A stretch of DNA of 64,000 nt. Origin: Hyparrhenia diplandra. Lineage: Eukaryota; Streptophyta; Magnoliopsida; Poales; Poaceae. The notes under the pieces are model-generated. The model did not search any database, was not told where the DNA came from, and saw nothing but the letters and a program-made list of their open reading frames with translations. Positions within the stretch are counted from its first letter, which is position 1. Each line of letters begins with the position of its first letter. A program made the translations under genes and the position numbers. The stretch is taken from the NCBI GenBank assembly GCA_015847255.1, contig JADLZK010005796.1, positions 211,692 to 275,691 of the forward strand, in the 5' to 3' direction. Of this stretch, positions 21,700-31,502 are shown piece by piece.

Positions 21700-21950
21700 T
21701 CAGGTTTTCCTAATCTGAGGTAACTTCATCAAGTAGGCTTCTGTGAATGGAAAGAGTGGAATGGGTGGCGCCCAAGGTGAGCGAGCATGTGAGTGGACAC
21801 ACACACAACCCACACCGTGGCAATGCCTGCTCTCCAGCTTCCTCTTCATCACACAAGCACATCCACGATTGGATCAGCTCCAACAGGATGACCATAATAT
21901 CATGATAGCGACCTGCACTATTTGAATGAGGAGGGACGCCTGCTGGCCTT
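21700..21950 (+). pseudogene. NBS-LRR gene fragment, copy 3
   Basis: It has the same organisation as copies 1 and 2: CTAATCTGAGGTAACTTCATC, then a Gly/Glu-rich GGCGCCCAAGG stretch, then GGCAATGCCTGCTCTCCAGC. Frame-broken and short. A segment at about 21965-22030 matches the end of the 45.4-kb repeat unit in inverse orientation. Confidence 0.45.
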
Positions 21951-22199
21951 GAAGCAACGACAACTCTTTGGGCCCCTCGACGACCTCGACTCAAGGGCCA
22001 TGGCGGCTAGGACATGAATCATTGCTGCAACTCGCTGATGGTTTGTGTCGGCTCTCAAGTGAGATATCATAGATGCTTGAAAATAATTTTTGCTGAAAGG
22101 TCTGTCTTTCTGAAAGCAACTCCCTGATGGTTTGTGTCGGCTCTCAAGTTTGAAAGTGCTGCACATTGTCGACTTACCAAATGTAAAGTGTGTCGCTAC

Positions 22200-22655
22200 T
22201 ACATCACGATCAGGTTCTCCTAATCTGAGGCGACTTCATCTAGCAGGCTTTGTGTGAATGGGAGGAGTAAGAATGGGTGGAGCCGAAGCCAAGTGAGCAT
22301 ATGCGTGGACACACAGAACACAGAGCGTGGCAATGCCTGCTCTCCAGAGTCGGGGCTCGCCAGCAGCAGAAGGCTTGGTTTGAGGGAACTGGAACTGCAC
22401 ATTCTAGCGAACCAGACACATGTAGAGAAATTCGCTTCTTTTTCGATACTGGACATCTTTCATTGCCAGAAACTCAGAAGGATGACCGGCCTCTCTCCAG
22501 GTTCCACAAGATTAGGATCACCTGTTGCCTGATTTTTCAGGTGCTGGAAGGTGCTCCCGCACTTGATTCCATGGAGCTGCAGCACGCCACTATGGACACA
22601 GTTCCGGGATACATCCTCGTTGTATGCCCAAGGTATCCCAATTGGCAATAGCTAC
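22200..22655 (+). pseudogene. NBS-LRR gene 3' fragment with C-terminal LRR region
   Basis: This is the longest of the resistance-gene remnants. In one frame GLRELELHILANQTHVEKFA leads to ILDIFHCQKLRRMTGLS. After a frame change IRITCCLIFQVLEGAPALDS and MELQHATMDTVPGYI follow, to a stop at 22649. This is the repeated pattern of the last LRRs and C-terminus of grass NBS-LRR proteins, intracellular immune receptors. NB-ARC motifs (P-loop, GLPL, MHD) are not present in the window, so only the tail was kept. A nearly intact reading with few frame changes suggests it is the youngest copy of the series. Confidence 0.6.
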
Positions 22656-22914
22656 GGTACACCCAAATGACTGTGGACCGTCCATTTATTCCGATCAAAT
22701 GGTCACGCGATCATCTAGGTAATAGTATTTATTTATTTTTTTTTATTTTATAAAATAGGGTAAATAAGGGAAGTTTTAAATATAAAAAATCTTTTTTTAG
22801 ATTTTGTTGATGCATGCGTAATTTGTAGATGATATGGTAAAACTTTTTTATTTTATAATTTTGTACCTGATATATTTTCATTACCTTATAATTTTGTACG
22901 TGACTTAATCAGCG
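22656..22914. other. AT-rich spacer, no gene seen
   Basis: Contains poly-T and poly-A runs near 22735 and a duplicated TTTATTTTATAATTTTGTAC-like segment near 22847 and 22880. Confidence 0.35.
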
Positions 22915-23125
22915 TGTGTACGTGTTTGTGCATGTTAGCTAGCGTGCGTGTGGTTAGCTAGCGTGTGTGCGTGATCGTGCATGTTAGCTAGCGTGCGTGT
23001 GGCTAGCTAGCGTGTGTACGTGGTCATGCATGAGCATGCGTTTGGTTAGCTAGTGTGTGTATACGTGGTCGTGCAATGTTAGCTAGTGTGCGTGTGGCTA
23101 GCTAGTGTGCAATTGGTTAGCGTAT
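22915..23125. repeat. minisatellite of GTTAGCTAGCGTGCGTGTG units
   Basis: Units combining GTTAGCTAGCG, TGCGTGTGGCTAGCTAGCG and TGTGTGCGTGATCGTGCAT recur about four times with a period near 55 bases. The sequence is strongly GT-skewed and may form hairpins through the GCTAGC palindromes. Confidence 0.65.
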
Positions 23126-23460
23126 GCATGCACGTTATAATTAGTGCACATAACGTGTCAGCGTATGTATGCATGTTAAATGAGTGTGGGTAACATGAGT
23201 CTCCGGTGATCCGGCGTAATGTAGGCAGCACCGCGCGAGGAGGGTTGGGATCCGGCGCTGGTCTCCCATGATTTTGTTGGACGGGGAAGAAGAGATGACG
23301 CATGCGTTGAATGCGGGATTCCCTCCCGTTAACAGGGGATGCGATGTTTTTTTTTTTGTTTTCTTGAATTTATTAATTTATTTAATAATTTATTAAATTG
23401 TAAAAAATCAACAGTCGAGATCGATTTGAGATATTACCTCCTAATATATATATATATATA
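23126..23460. other. spacer ending in a (TA)n tract
   Basis: No supported gene. A T-rich run is at 23346-23360 and a (TA)n tract at 23443-23461 marks the insertion point of the next element. Confidence 0.4.
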
Positions 23461-23840
23461 TAGGGTGCACTTTCTATACACCCGGTGTAGTTACACCCAT
23501 ATTCAAAAATCACATTGTGTATGTGTTCATACTTGTTTATCGGTTTGAATATGTTTAGATACTCATATTAAGATACTCTAGATCTTATTACACTAAAAAA
23601 AAATTTCGAAGGAACCTATATTTTTTAATATATTACATAAAATGCCACTATCTTTGTATATAAAAAAGTATATCCATATACTCAACGTATGAATGCATAC
23701 ATAACATATATACCACAATAGATGGTCTAGTATGATCATATACTTCATCCACATACACTTCTCGTTCGGTCATATATACCACAAATCTTGAGATATACAT
23801 ATGGGTGTAACTACTCCTAGGGTGTAGAAAAAATTTACAT
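23461..23840. mobile_element. MITE-like element with about 45-bp inverted ends
   Basis: The left end (GGGTGCACTTTCTATACACC then GTAGTTACACCCATAT) is the inverse of the right end (ATATGGGTGTAACTACTCCT then AGGGTGTAGAAAAAA). The centre is AT-rich and non-coding. The element is bounded by TA repeats on both sides, in keeping with insertion at TA dinucleotides. Confidence 0.65.
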
Positions 23841-24004
23841 ATATATATATATATATATAGGTATGTTATATGGAGCCTTGGGCTTCCTATAACTATTGAA
23901 GCCCTCGACCTTGACTGGCTGATCTGGGTTCCACCGAACCCCCCACCGGCCCAACCGAAGTGGGCCAAGAGGGCCCATTCGCGTGGCTCCAACAGCCCAA
24001 TTCG

Positions 24005-24030
24005 GGGCCATATATATACACCTGAAACCC
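24005..24030 (+). promoter_or_regulatory. TATA box and start region in front of a GC-rich segment
   Basis: CCATATATATACACC followed by GAAACCCTAAATCCC is a typical plant core promoter with an AAACCCTAA motif near the transcription start. It precedes the GC-rich captured-looking segment. Confidence 0.4.
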
Positions 24031-24039
24031 TAAATCCCA

Positions 24040-24715
24040 TCCCCGCCCGTGCACCCTCCCGACCCCATTCCCGACCCGCGGGGTAAAAAAATTCCGACGA
24101 CGCCCTCCGCCCGGCCTCGGCGGCTTCCCTTCCGCCCCGGCGGTGCACCCTCCCCCCCCGGCTGCTCCCTCCCTTGGCGTGCGGTGCTTCATCGCGGCGA
24201 GGTCCATGGGAGGCGTGGCGCCCACCCCGGGCGTTCCCTCCCCCTCACCGCCGCATGGTGGCATGGCAAGACGGCGGCGCGCAGCCGCGGGTGTCCGGCG
24301 GAGGGCGCACGGCACGGCGCGGCGCATAGGGAGGCGGTGGCGGTCGGTGGTGGGCCAAGGTCCCAACCCGACCACGACGCACCCCTCCCGTTCCCGATCC
24401 CGGTCTCCACCCTCGGCGCAGCCTTCTCGGTCCCCCACCGCGGCGCACGAAGATGCTGTGGTAGGCTTCGTCTGTCTCTCCATTTATTGGTCAAACTTCA
24501 TGTGCTTTGCTGTTCGTGGCAGCGAGCCCCCACACCCAGGCGCGGCCTAAGCGGCACGGAATTTAGGCCAGGCATCCCGCATCCTTTCACGGACGGCACC
24601 CATCGATGCGTCCACGGCCATGGAAGCCCAAGACAGATCCGGTGTTCAACACCATCCCTCTACCTCTCGCTGCGTCGCGTCCTTCCTCAACGACCGGTGC
24701 TGCTGTGCTAAAGAA
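24040..24715 (+). other. GC-rich gene-like segment, no recognised product
   Basis: Long overlapping ORFs on both strands (24049-24711 plus, 23893-24483 minus) arise from high GC content. The longest plus-strand product is Pro/Arg/Ser-rich without a known domain. The promoter-like start makes a captured first exon plausible. I do not call a protein. Confidence 0.35.
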
Positions 24716-24949
24716 CGTAGTGGCAATTGATTTTTTTTATTTTTATGCTTCTTTGAGCCAACCATATATGCAAGCAAGAAATTGGTTTTTGCTCCAGACT
24801 TTGTATGTAGGCGAGCGGTGGCGTCCTTGTGAGCTTCGAGTAGGGATGAGGAGTGGAGCTGCTGCCCTACTCTGTAGCACGGTGAGCAGCAATTTGGTAT
24901 TTTTGTGCTTCTCGTGATAGTAGTACTATTAAATGGCTAGAGTTGGATT
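24716..24949. other. transition from GC-rich segment to AT-rich repeats
   Basis: Nothing recognisable except the first poly-T runs and TATGCTT motifs. Confidence 0.3.
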
Positions 24950-27420
24950 TTTTTTATGCTTCATTACTCTTGTTTTCTATGCATAGAGCTTGTGTTTTTT
25001 CGCCTAGAAATTAGTAGATCGTTGGATGTATCGAAATTGAAGCTTTTGACTTTTAGTCTATATGCACCGTTCTTTTATTAATTAATTTTTTAGGCTTGTA
25101 TGCACCTACACCTTATTTTGTATGCTTCATGAATTGTATTTATATGCACATAGGTTACAAAAATTCTTGAACCTAGGATGTTTCTATGCACGCAAGATCC
25201 AAAATGCACGTGTGATGCAATCTTGAAGACAGGAGAAAAACATTTGATTTTTTCTACGCTTGCTTTCTTGAGTTTCTATGCATAGGAATTGTTTTGCATT
25301 TTTGGAACCTTAATTTTTAAATGTATGGAAATTGAAACTATTTTTTTTTGGATGCATAGAAAATAGAGATTTTTTTATGCTTTGGAATTGTGGTTTGCCA
25401 ATTTTTTAACGCATGATCTTGGTGGATTTTTATGCTTCATTACCCTTTGTTTTTTCTATGCATAGAAATCATGGTTTTCTCCTAGAAATTAGTAGATCAT
25501 TAGATACATCAGAATTGGAGATGAGTTCGGTGATGCATAAGTCAGAATTTTATGCTTTGCATGTATAAGCTTATATGCACCATGCCCCCATGATTTTGTC
25601 GGTATGGAGGTGGTGTAGTTAGATGTATCTATATTTATGTGTTTCTAAAATTATTGTGCCTCTGTGCAACTTATTTTTATGCAATAGTGACAGTTTAGTG
25701 ATCTAGCTGCTCCTGTTTTGCTGTGCACATCGACTTGGATTGAATAAAATGGTGTGGTGTCACTGTTCTTCTTCTATTTTTTTTATGTTTTGTATGCACA
25801 TGCATGTTAATTTTTATGCATACAAATTTTTTATGCACGCATGATGATTTTTATTTTAAGCATACAAATTTTCTATTTTTTTTTTTTTATTTGTATGCAT
25901 GCATGATGAAATGTATATGCATCTTAATGACATTTCTTATTTTTTTGGTTTGTATGCATGCATGATGAAATGTCTATTCCAGCCTACAACCGGTGATTTT
26001 TGGAGGAAGGGTGCTTGTGGACCAATCTGTCGGAGGAGGGGCTCCTGCGCCGGTGGATGCATTTTGGTGAAGCATTGCATTGCACGAGGCGACAACAATG
26101 TACGGTGATGGTGGGTAGGGGACGCCGTTGTTCGACCATCAACGGCAGATCCGCCATGATGATGCTCCCCTTCGCCACCGGTACCATGACAACGCCTCAA
26201 CGTTGGTAGCTGAGATGCCCCAAGTTGGATTCAAATTTGAAACGATATGTTTGTATGTAATATATGCTTTGATGTTATATGCATGATGCTCGTTTCATTG
26301 GTTTTTATGCTGGTAAAAGAAGAGTTCTATGCACTACTAAATTTGTCACGTATTCTGCTTATTCATCTAGTTGTTTTTCACGTGCCATGGTTCAAAACTT
26401 ATATGCATATTTGACCCGTGTTATATGCATCCATTTGTGCAATAATGAGTCATAATTCAAAATTCAAATTTCGAGAAGATGATATGTCTCCATGTTTTAT
26501 ATTCATTCCGATGAGTGAATGTATGCATCTCAACCTCAAATTTATATGCAACGTTGATGCCAAAACGTTTGTATGTATCCGGATGAGTGAATGTATGCAT
26601 CCAGTTGTTCAATAATGAGTCGTGATTTCAAAATTCAAATTCGGAGAAGATATGTCTTTATGTATTATATGCATCCGGACGAGCGAATATATGCATCTCA
26701 ACCACTAATTTCTATGCAACGTCGATGCTAAAATATTTATATGCACCCAGAGGATTGAATATATGCATTCAATCAGCTCTTCTGTGGCATGATTCAAATC
26801 TGAAATTTAAAATTTTGGAGTGCAATAATGAGACATGATCCAAAAAAAATTCAAATTCGAGAAGATGATATGTCTCCATGTGTTATATGCATCAGGACGA
26901 GTGATTATATGCATCTCAACCGCTAATTTCTATGCAATATCGATGTGAAAAAATTTATATGCACTCGGACGAGTGAACATATGCATCCAATCAGCCCTTA
27001 TGTGGCATGATTCAAATTTTGGAGAAGAAGAGAGCACATAGCATGTTACTATGCACTCACACACAAGTTTATATGCACGGACTAGAAGCATAAACTCTAT
27101 TGTCTTTATCCACAAATTTTTGAATTTCAAAATTTTTAGAAAAATATTCAAATTGGTGCTTGAATCGTGCACAAAAAAATATCAGGAGTTCAATGGTGAA
27201 AACCGTTTTTGAATCGGATGCTTCATTGAGGAATTATTATGAAAAACGGATGGAATTCGAGTGGATGCGTGCATGTCAGCATGTGTCAGCCTGCGTCAGC
27301 CTTTGTCAGGTGGAACAGCCAGCTCGCGGAGAGGTTTGTATGCATCGCAGAACTGGTTTTGATTATCTCGTCCATTAATTTTTATGCATCGTCGCAATAA
27401 AACGTTTGTATGCATTCTGA
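24950..27420. repeat. AT-rich region saturated with TATGCA motifs
   Basis: Several dozen TATGCA or ATGCAT units are scattered over 2.5 kb at roughly 30-70-base spacing. Longer degenerate repeats include AATATATGCATCTCAACC, CGGACGAGTGAA and AAATTCAAATTCGAGAAGATG (shown in part) near 26460, 26630 and 26850. No ORF has coding character. Confidence 0.6.
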
Positions 27421-27540
27421 GGTGAGATTTGAAATTTGAAAAAATGGTCCCCACGTGCGCGTGTCAGACCTCGCTGGTGGGTGCGCCGGTCCGCCCAAAC
27501 TGGCCGGTGCGCTCAATACCAATTGAAGCCCTAGGCTTAT

Positions 27541-27554
27541 ATATATGATATATA

Positions 27555-27596
<42 letters not shown>
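27541..27596. repeat. (TA)n microsatellite
   Basis: An almost uninterrupted TA run at the right boundary of the 3.7-kb element. Confidence 0.9.
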
Positions 27597-27597
<1 letters not shown>

Positions 27598-28449
27598 CAC
27601 ATCTACGTTAAGGTAACATGCTTTCATTCTATCTGCTGTCAACAGTGTGTTCAGCTGATTATTAATTGTTGCTTGCAGTAGTGCTGTTCCATTTTATAAG
27701 CAGAGCAATATCCATACATCAGTCACTGACACGTCAAATATACATCTGAAGGATCAGCAGGTAGGGAAAGCTTTATATTTGGATCCAACAAAGCCACACT
27801 AGGGGCCGGGGGGGTACAATATTATGTGATGGAAGCAAATTATTGTTCAGGGTAACCGTGCTCGTCAAGCATCGACCATTCTTTCGACTTGCAATGTCCT
27901 TGTTTCAACTTTGTACTGCCGTAGCCGTATAGTCTCGCTAGCACATGTATATACCTCTGCAATTGTTCTTCCCTATATTTGTAGAACTAATCTTGGTGAG
28001 TTAAGGACAAGAATTTCGCCTTGACAGTTGGGCTCTACATGCATCGTAATGGTTAAAAAGAGAAATGAACAAATACGTAATTAACTTGGCCTGGAAACAC
28101 GAGCTTGTCTTAGCTGGTGAACAAACAGTATGCCAAGTTATATACCAATGAGGACATACACGGTGATGTCGGCCTCAGGAATAAAAAAAATACTGATTAG
28201 TACGTGGACTGTAGATGCCATAGACGAAGACGACCTGTGAGAAGTATGTTATTTCCTGTCTTACTATTACTAACTAAATGCCCCAATGAAATGCCCAACA
28301 CTAATCCTTAGCACACGCGCCATATCAACTTGCGAAGTAAGGAGTGGCCAAGGATCAACTGGTGTCACAAAATGCGGAAGAATTAAAAAATTGATGATCC
28401 AATAGTGGGAGCACACACATCGGCTTGAGCTGTAGTGTGATCAAGAAAA
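27597..28449. other. intergenic, no gene seen
   Basis: Unique-looking sequence with stops in all frames and no repeat structure noticed. Confidence 0.4.
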
Positions 28450-28580
28450 TACTTCAATTGGTATCAAGAGCCCGAGGTACTTAAGTCCAAATCCCATGAG
28501 TTTAGGTACATGTGTCCGCACGGGTGAGTGTGCGTACGTGTTGTGTGTGCGCCTAAGTTGTACTGTGTAATTTAAAAAAA
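28450..28580 (+). repeat. SINE-like retroposon end
   Basis: A tRNA-like start (GGTATCAAGAGCCCGAGG, then AAGTCCAAATCCC in the box B position) is followed by a GT-rich body, TTGTACTGTGTAATTT and a poly-A run at 28571. This layout is typical of grass SINEs of the Au type. The match is by pattern only. Confidence 0.35.
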
Positions 28581-28913
28581 AATTATATGGGTATTAATGT
28601 CAATTAACACTCAGCATAGACAATCTTACTAGTGGAAATCAAGAGTGACAAACACTCTTCTCTAGACAGCTAATTCTTTAGACACTGCTAGATTACCCAG
28701 GTAGCCAGCTTCTCACAAAAGCTGTCCCAAAAGAGCTGATATGGTTACCGTAGCCGAGCATGTTGAAGCTGAGTCGTCCCACACCTATGGAACAAAACAT
28801 TTGCCGGACGTTTGGCCTCAATTTGTAGCAGCTTGCACGGAAACTGTGGATAATACAGTTTGTGGCATGCAAAAAACTTCATCACGAACCAAACGACAAA
28901 TAAGTAAGTGTAG
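28581..28913. other. intergenic, no gene supported
   Basis: A small plus-strand ORF at 28741-28998 has no known features and runs into the next retroposon. Confidence 0.35.
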
Positions 28914-31111
28914 CACGCTAGAATTTTTTTTTAGAGGTCAACTACGGGGGGATCGAAATGGTCCCCACCTGAATTTCATTCCACAAATGCCGGCATAGCC
29001 GGTGGGTGGAAGGGGCCGAGCCGTCAAAAGTACAATAGGTGACCCTTGATAGGTCTAAGAGGTAAAGGGGGGAGAGAAGACAATGACAACACCACCAACA
29101 TCAACACAACAACAACAACAACAACATGATGTAGTTACCACCATGACCTACAAACCGAAGGAAATGCAAACACTACTTTTTAACATGTGCCACCACCAAT
29201 GACAAACTCCGAAGAACTCTAAACCACATGCAGCTTTAAGGCATTGAGTAGGTCCAAGCAGCGACAAACCGGGAGGTTGTAAGGTATTGAGTCGAAGCCA
29301 ACGGACCACGGCTGTAAGATGCACGCCTATGAGCACTTCGGGCTCCAAGCAACGTCCACCAACACCATTTGGGGGAAGGAAGCCTCAAAGGGGAGGAACG
29401 TCAGGGGAGAACGAGGGAGATCTAGAGGAGAGATCAAGGTCCCCGCAACCCCAGCATATGATGAGGTGGAGCACTCAAGTGATGTAAAGGACGACAGAGC
29501 AATTTGTTGATAGCAAGCACCGATAGCAAGTGGTGTGTGCAAAAGCCAAAGGGTAGGAGGGTAGCAGATCAAACACAAGACAAGGAAGAGCAAACTGAGA
29601 GAGCATCCATGCACGCCCGGCTAGGCACAACATCACACGGGGCGACTCGACGAGAGAGAAACGAGAAGATGGAGCAATGGCGCAACAAGAACAAGGATGA
29701 CCGGCGAGAGAAGCGGAAGATGGAGTAGTGGCACACTAGGACCAGGAGTGCTCCAACGAAGCCTTCATGAAGGACAATGACATCCGTGAGGTGCCATCAA
29801 CGTTGGAAATAAGCACCAGAGGCATTCACTCTCAATCTGCTCCAACGGCATGCGCAGCATAGCGGAACGCCGACAACACCTTCAAGAAGGTAGATGGCGC
29901 CTAAAAATGCGCCTCGTTGTAGCCAGCAAGAAGCTAGGCAGTCTTTTTTCACCAGATTCCGTTCGCCCCACAGGCGTAGGCACGAAAAGTGCTAGCACCG
30001 GCCACCATCCAGCTACCGACGCAACATGCCGACCCTTGGCCGCCACCAGCAGCTTCTGACAGGCCATCCCGGCTGCACGGCATCAGCGTGAACGCATAGG
30101 CGTGCCTGTGCTCCGATCACATTGCCGCACAGCACACCAGATCGAGCCCCCAAATGCACGGATTTAGCCACTAGCAGAGACGTTGCTAGCAACAACGCTT
30201 GCTGCAGCACGGACGATGCTCTGCTCCAATAGGCCAATAAGCCTGGTGGCCTCGGCCGGCATGGCGACCCGCAGACCCAGCACTCCCTGGACGCTGCCGG
30301 CCCGGCTGACCCGCCTGATGCCTCGGCCCCGTTTGGCACGGCCGGGAGTCCGCGAGGGCAAGTTCTCCACATGACGGCGCCTGCTGCTTCCGTGTGGGCC
30401 TCGTCCGGGTGGGCCGCGAGCATCCCTCTGGCGGCCTTGTACTAGGGCGCCGCGCAGCGCCCGCGCCGTCTGGCTGAGCTGCACGCTAACTGCCGGGCGT
30501 GCGTCTGAATCGCACCGGACTCTGCTTGGCCGCGAAACGCACGCACTCCGCCGACGCCCGCCGCTTTGTCTCCCGCGCTCGCGACCGTCGGGTTGCCTTG
30601 CGCGCGCCTGGCTGGGTGCCGGCTCATGTCGCCAGAATCCACGGCCGGGATGACATCTCGTGGCGTCCGGGAGCTCGCGTTGGTCGCGGTACCGGCGTTT
30701 TGGAAGGCCAGGGCACGGGTGCGAGAGCCTCCCCTCGCCCACGGCTCCCATCCGCTGCTCCCGGTGGCGCCGAGATCCCACGACGGGGTCGCCGGATCCG
30801 GGCCGAGGGCTCGGATCTGGCTCGTCTTGCTCGCTGCGGCCAAGCTTGGATGCCGGAAAAACTAAGCTCGAATGGGGAAGAGGAGGGGAGGAGCGGAGAG
30901 AGGACCGGGATGTGGATGCCGCGGGGGGGAGCCTTTTGAGCCGCAGCGGCCGCCGCTGCCGCTAGTCATAGTGCCGCGGTGGCGGCGCGGGGGGAGCCGG
31001 TGCGGGCGGGGGTTCCGCGGCGGTGGCTGAGTGGCCCCTAGTCGCTCAGACGACGACGCGGGGAGGAGAGGCCGGAAGGAAGTATCGCCCAAATCCCACG
31101 CTAGAATTTTT
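28914..31111 (-). mobile_element. poly(A)-tailed non-LTR retroposon on the minus strand with target duplication
   Basis: CACGCTAGAATTTTT is present at 28914-28928 and again at 31097-31111. The left copy merges with a T run at 28924-28932, which is the poly(A) tail of an element read on the minus strand. The 5' part (31096 to about 30000) is very GC-rich. The 3' part is pyrimidine-rich with a (GTT)n stretch at about 29107-29125 (AAC on plus) and ends GACCTCTAAAAAAAA. No reverse transcriptase or endonuclease motif is seen, so it is either a non-autonomous or internally deleted LINE, or a retrotransposed transcript. Confidence 0.7.
30030..30845 (-). other. GC-rich possible ORF region inside the retroposon
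   Basis: Minus-strand ORFs at 30164-30781 and 30442-30843 are long but overlap long plus-strand ORFs, as expected of GC-rich DNA. Their products are Arg/Ala/Gly-rich with no recognised domain. A LINE ORF1 with a degenerate frame is possible; the sequence does not prove it. Confidence 0.3.
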
Positions 31112-31502
31112 GCACGGTGACCAGTGGATGGGATCCAAGCACAATATAGTATTGATAATAAATTAACATGCCAAGCATTCATGACCTTGCCTTCATTATA
31201 CGAGAAATAAGGTGATGTAAAGTTTACACAAGAACATAGTAATTTATAAGACTGATTCTTGCAAACAGCGACATGGATGCGCACCAGCAATTCTGATCAG
31301 AATTGCACTACACACAAAAGCATTTGTGCATTTGCACTTCACAACAGTATTCAAGCACACAATCGATTGGAAATAACTAATCTAGCAATACAGGTACTCA
31401 TGACTTGTATTCCATGTTGTACCACCTTCAACAATATAGTCTTGCAGCATTTGTGCATTCTTTGATAATGATGAGGTAGCACTTGGATATATGTAGCAGC
31501 AG
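31112..31502. other. 3' flank of the P450 gene
   Basis: AT-rich sequence that should hold the 3' untranslated region of the P450 gene. No other feature is seen. Confidence 0.45.

Larger units (their letters stand above)
20286..22250 (+). repeat. tandemly duplicated resistance-gene-fragment block
   Basis: Segments at 20286-20990, 21313-21945 and 22050-22370 are copies of one unit. Shared landmarks are GTTCCTAG...CTAGTACTATAT, ACTGATGATGCCATTATTTT, TGGTTTGTGTCGGCTCTC, GTGCTGCACATTGT and CATCAGGTTTTCCTAATCTG. The spacing between equivalent points is about 940 bases for the first pair and 500 for the second, so later copies carry deletions. The unit includes the start of an NBS-LRR LRR region. 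Confidence 0.65.
23871..27540. mobile_element. 3.7-kb inverted-repeat element in (TA)n, unclassified
   Basis: The left end ATATGGAGCCTTGGGCTTCC pairs imperfectly with the inverse of the right end GAAGCCCTAGGCTTATAT, and both lie inside (TA)n tracts. Internally the first 900 bases are GC-rich and gene-like; the remainder is AT-rich with very many TATGCA motifs. No transposase is recognised. It could be a non-autonomous DNA element that captured a host gene start, but the class is unknown. Confidence 0.45.

Noticed and set aside
24049..24711. 220-codon plus-strand ORF
   Set aside because: Overlaps equally long ORFs in other frames and on the other strand; product is Pro/Arg-rich without a domain, as expected of GC-rich DNA.
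23871..27540. Helitron
   Set aside because: Ends are inverted repeats in TA tracts; no TC start or hairpin-CTRR end at the boundaries.
28450..28580. Functional tRNA gene
   Set aside because: Only a tRNA-like start followed by a GT-rich body and poly(A); it cannot fold as a tRNA, so it is listed as SINE-like.
30164..30781. 205-codon minus-strand ORF
   Set aside because: GC-rich composition produces long ORFs on both strands here; no recognised domain and no conserved start context.
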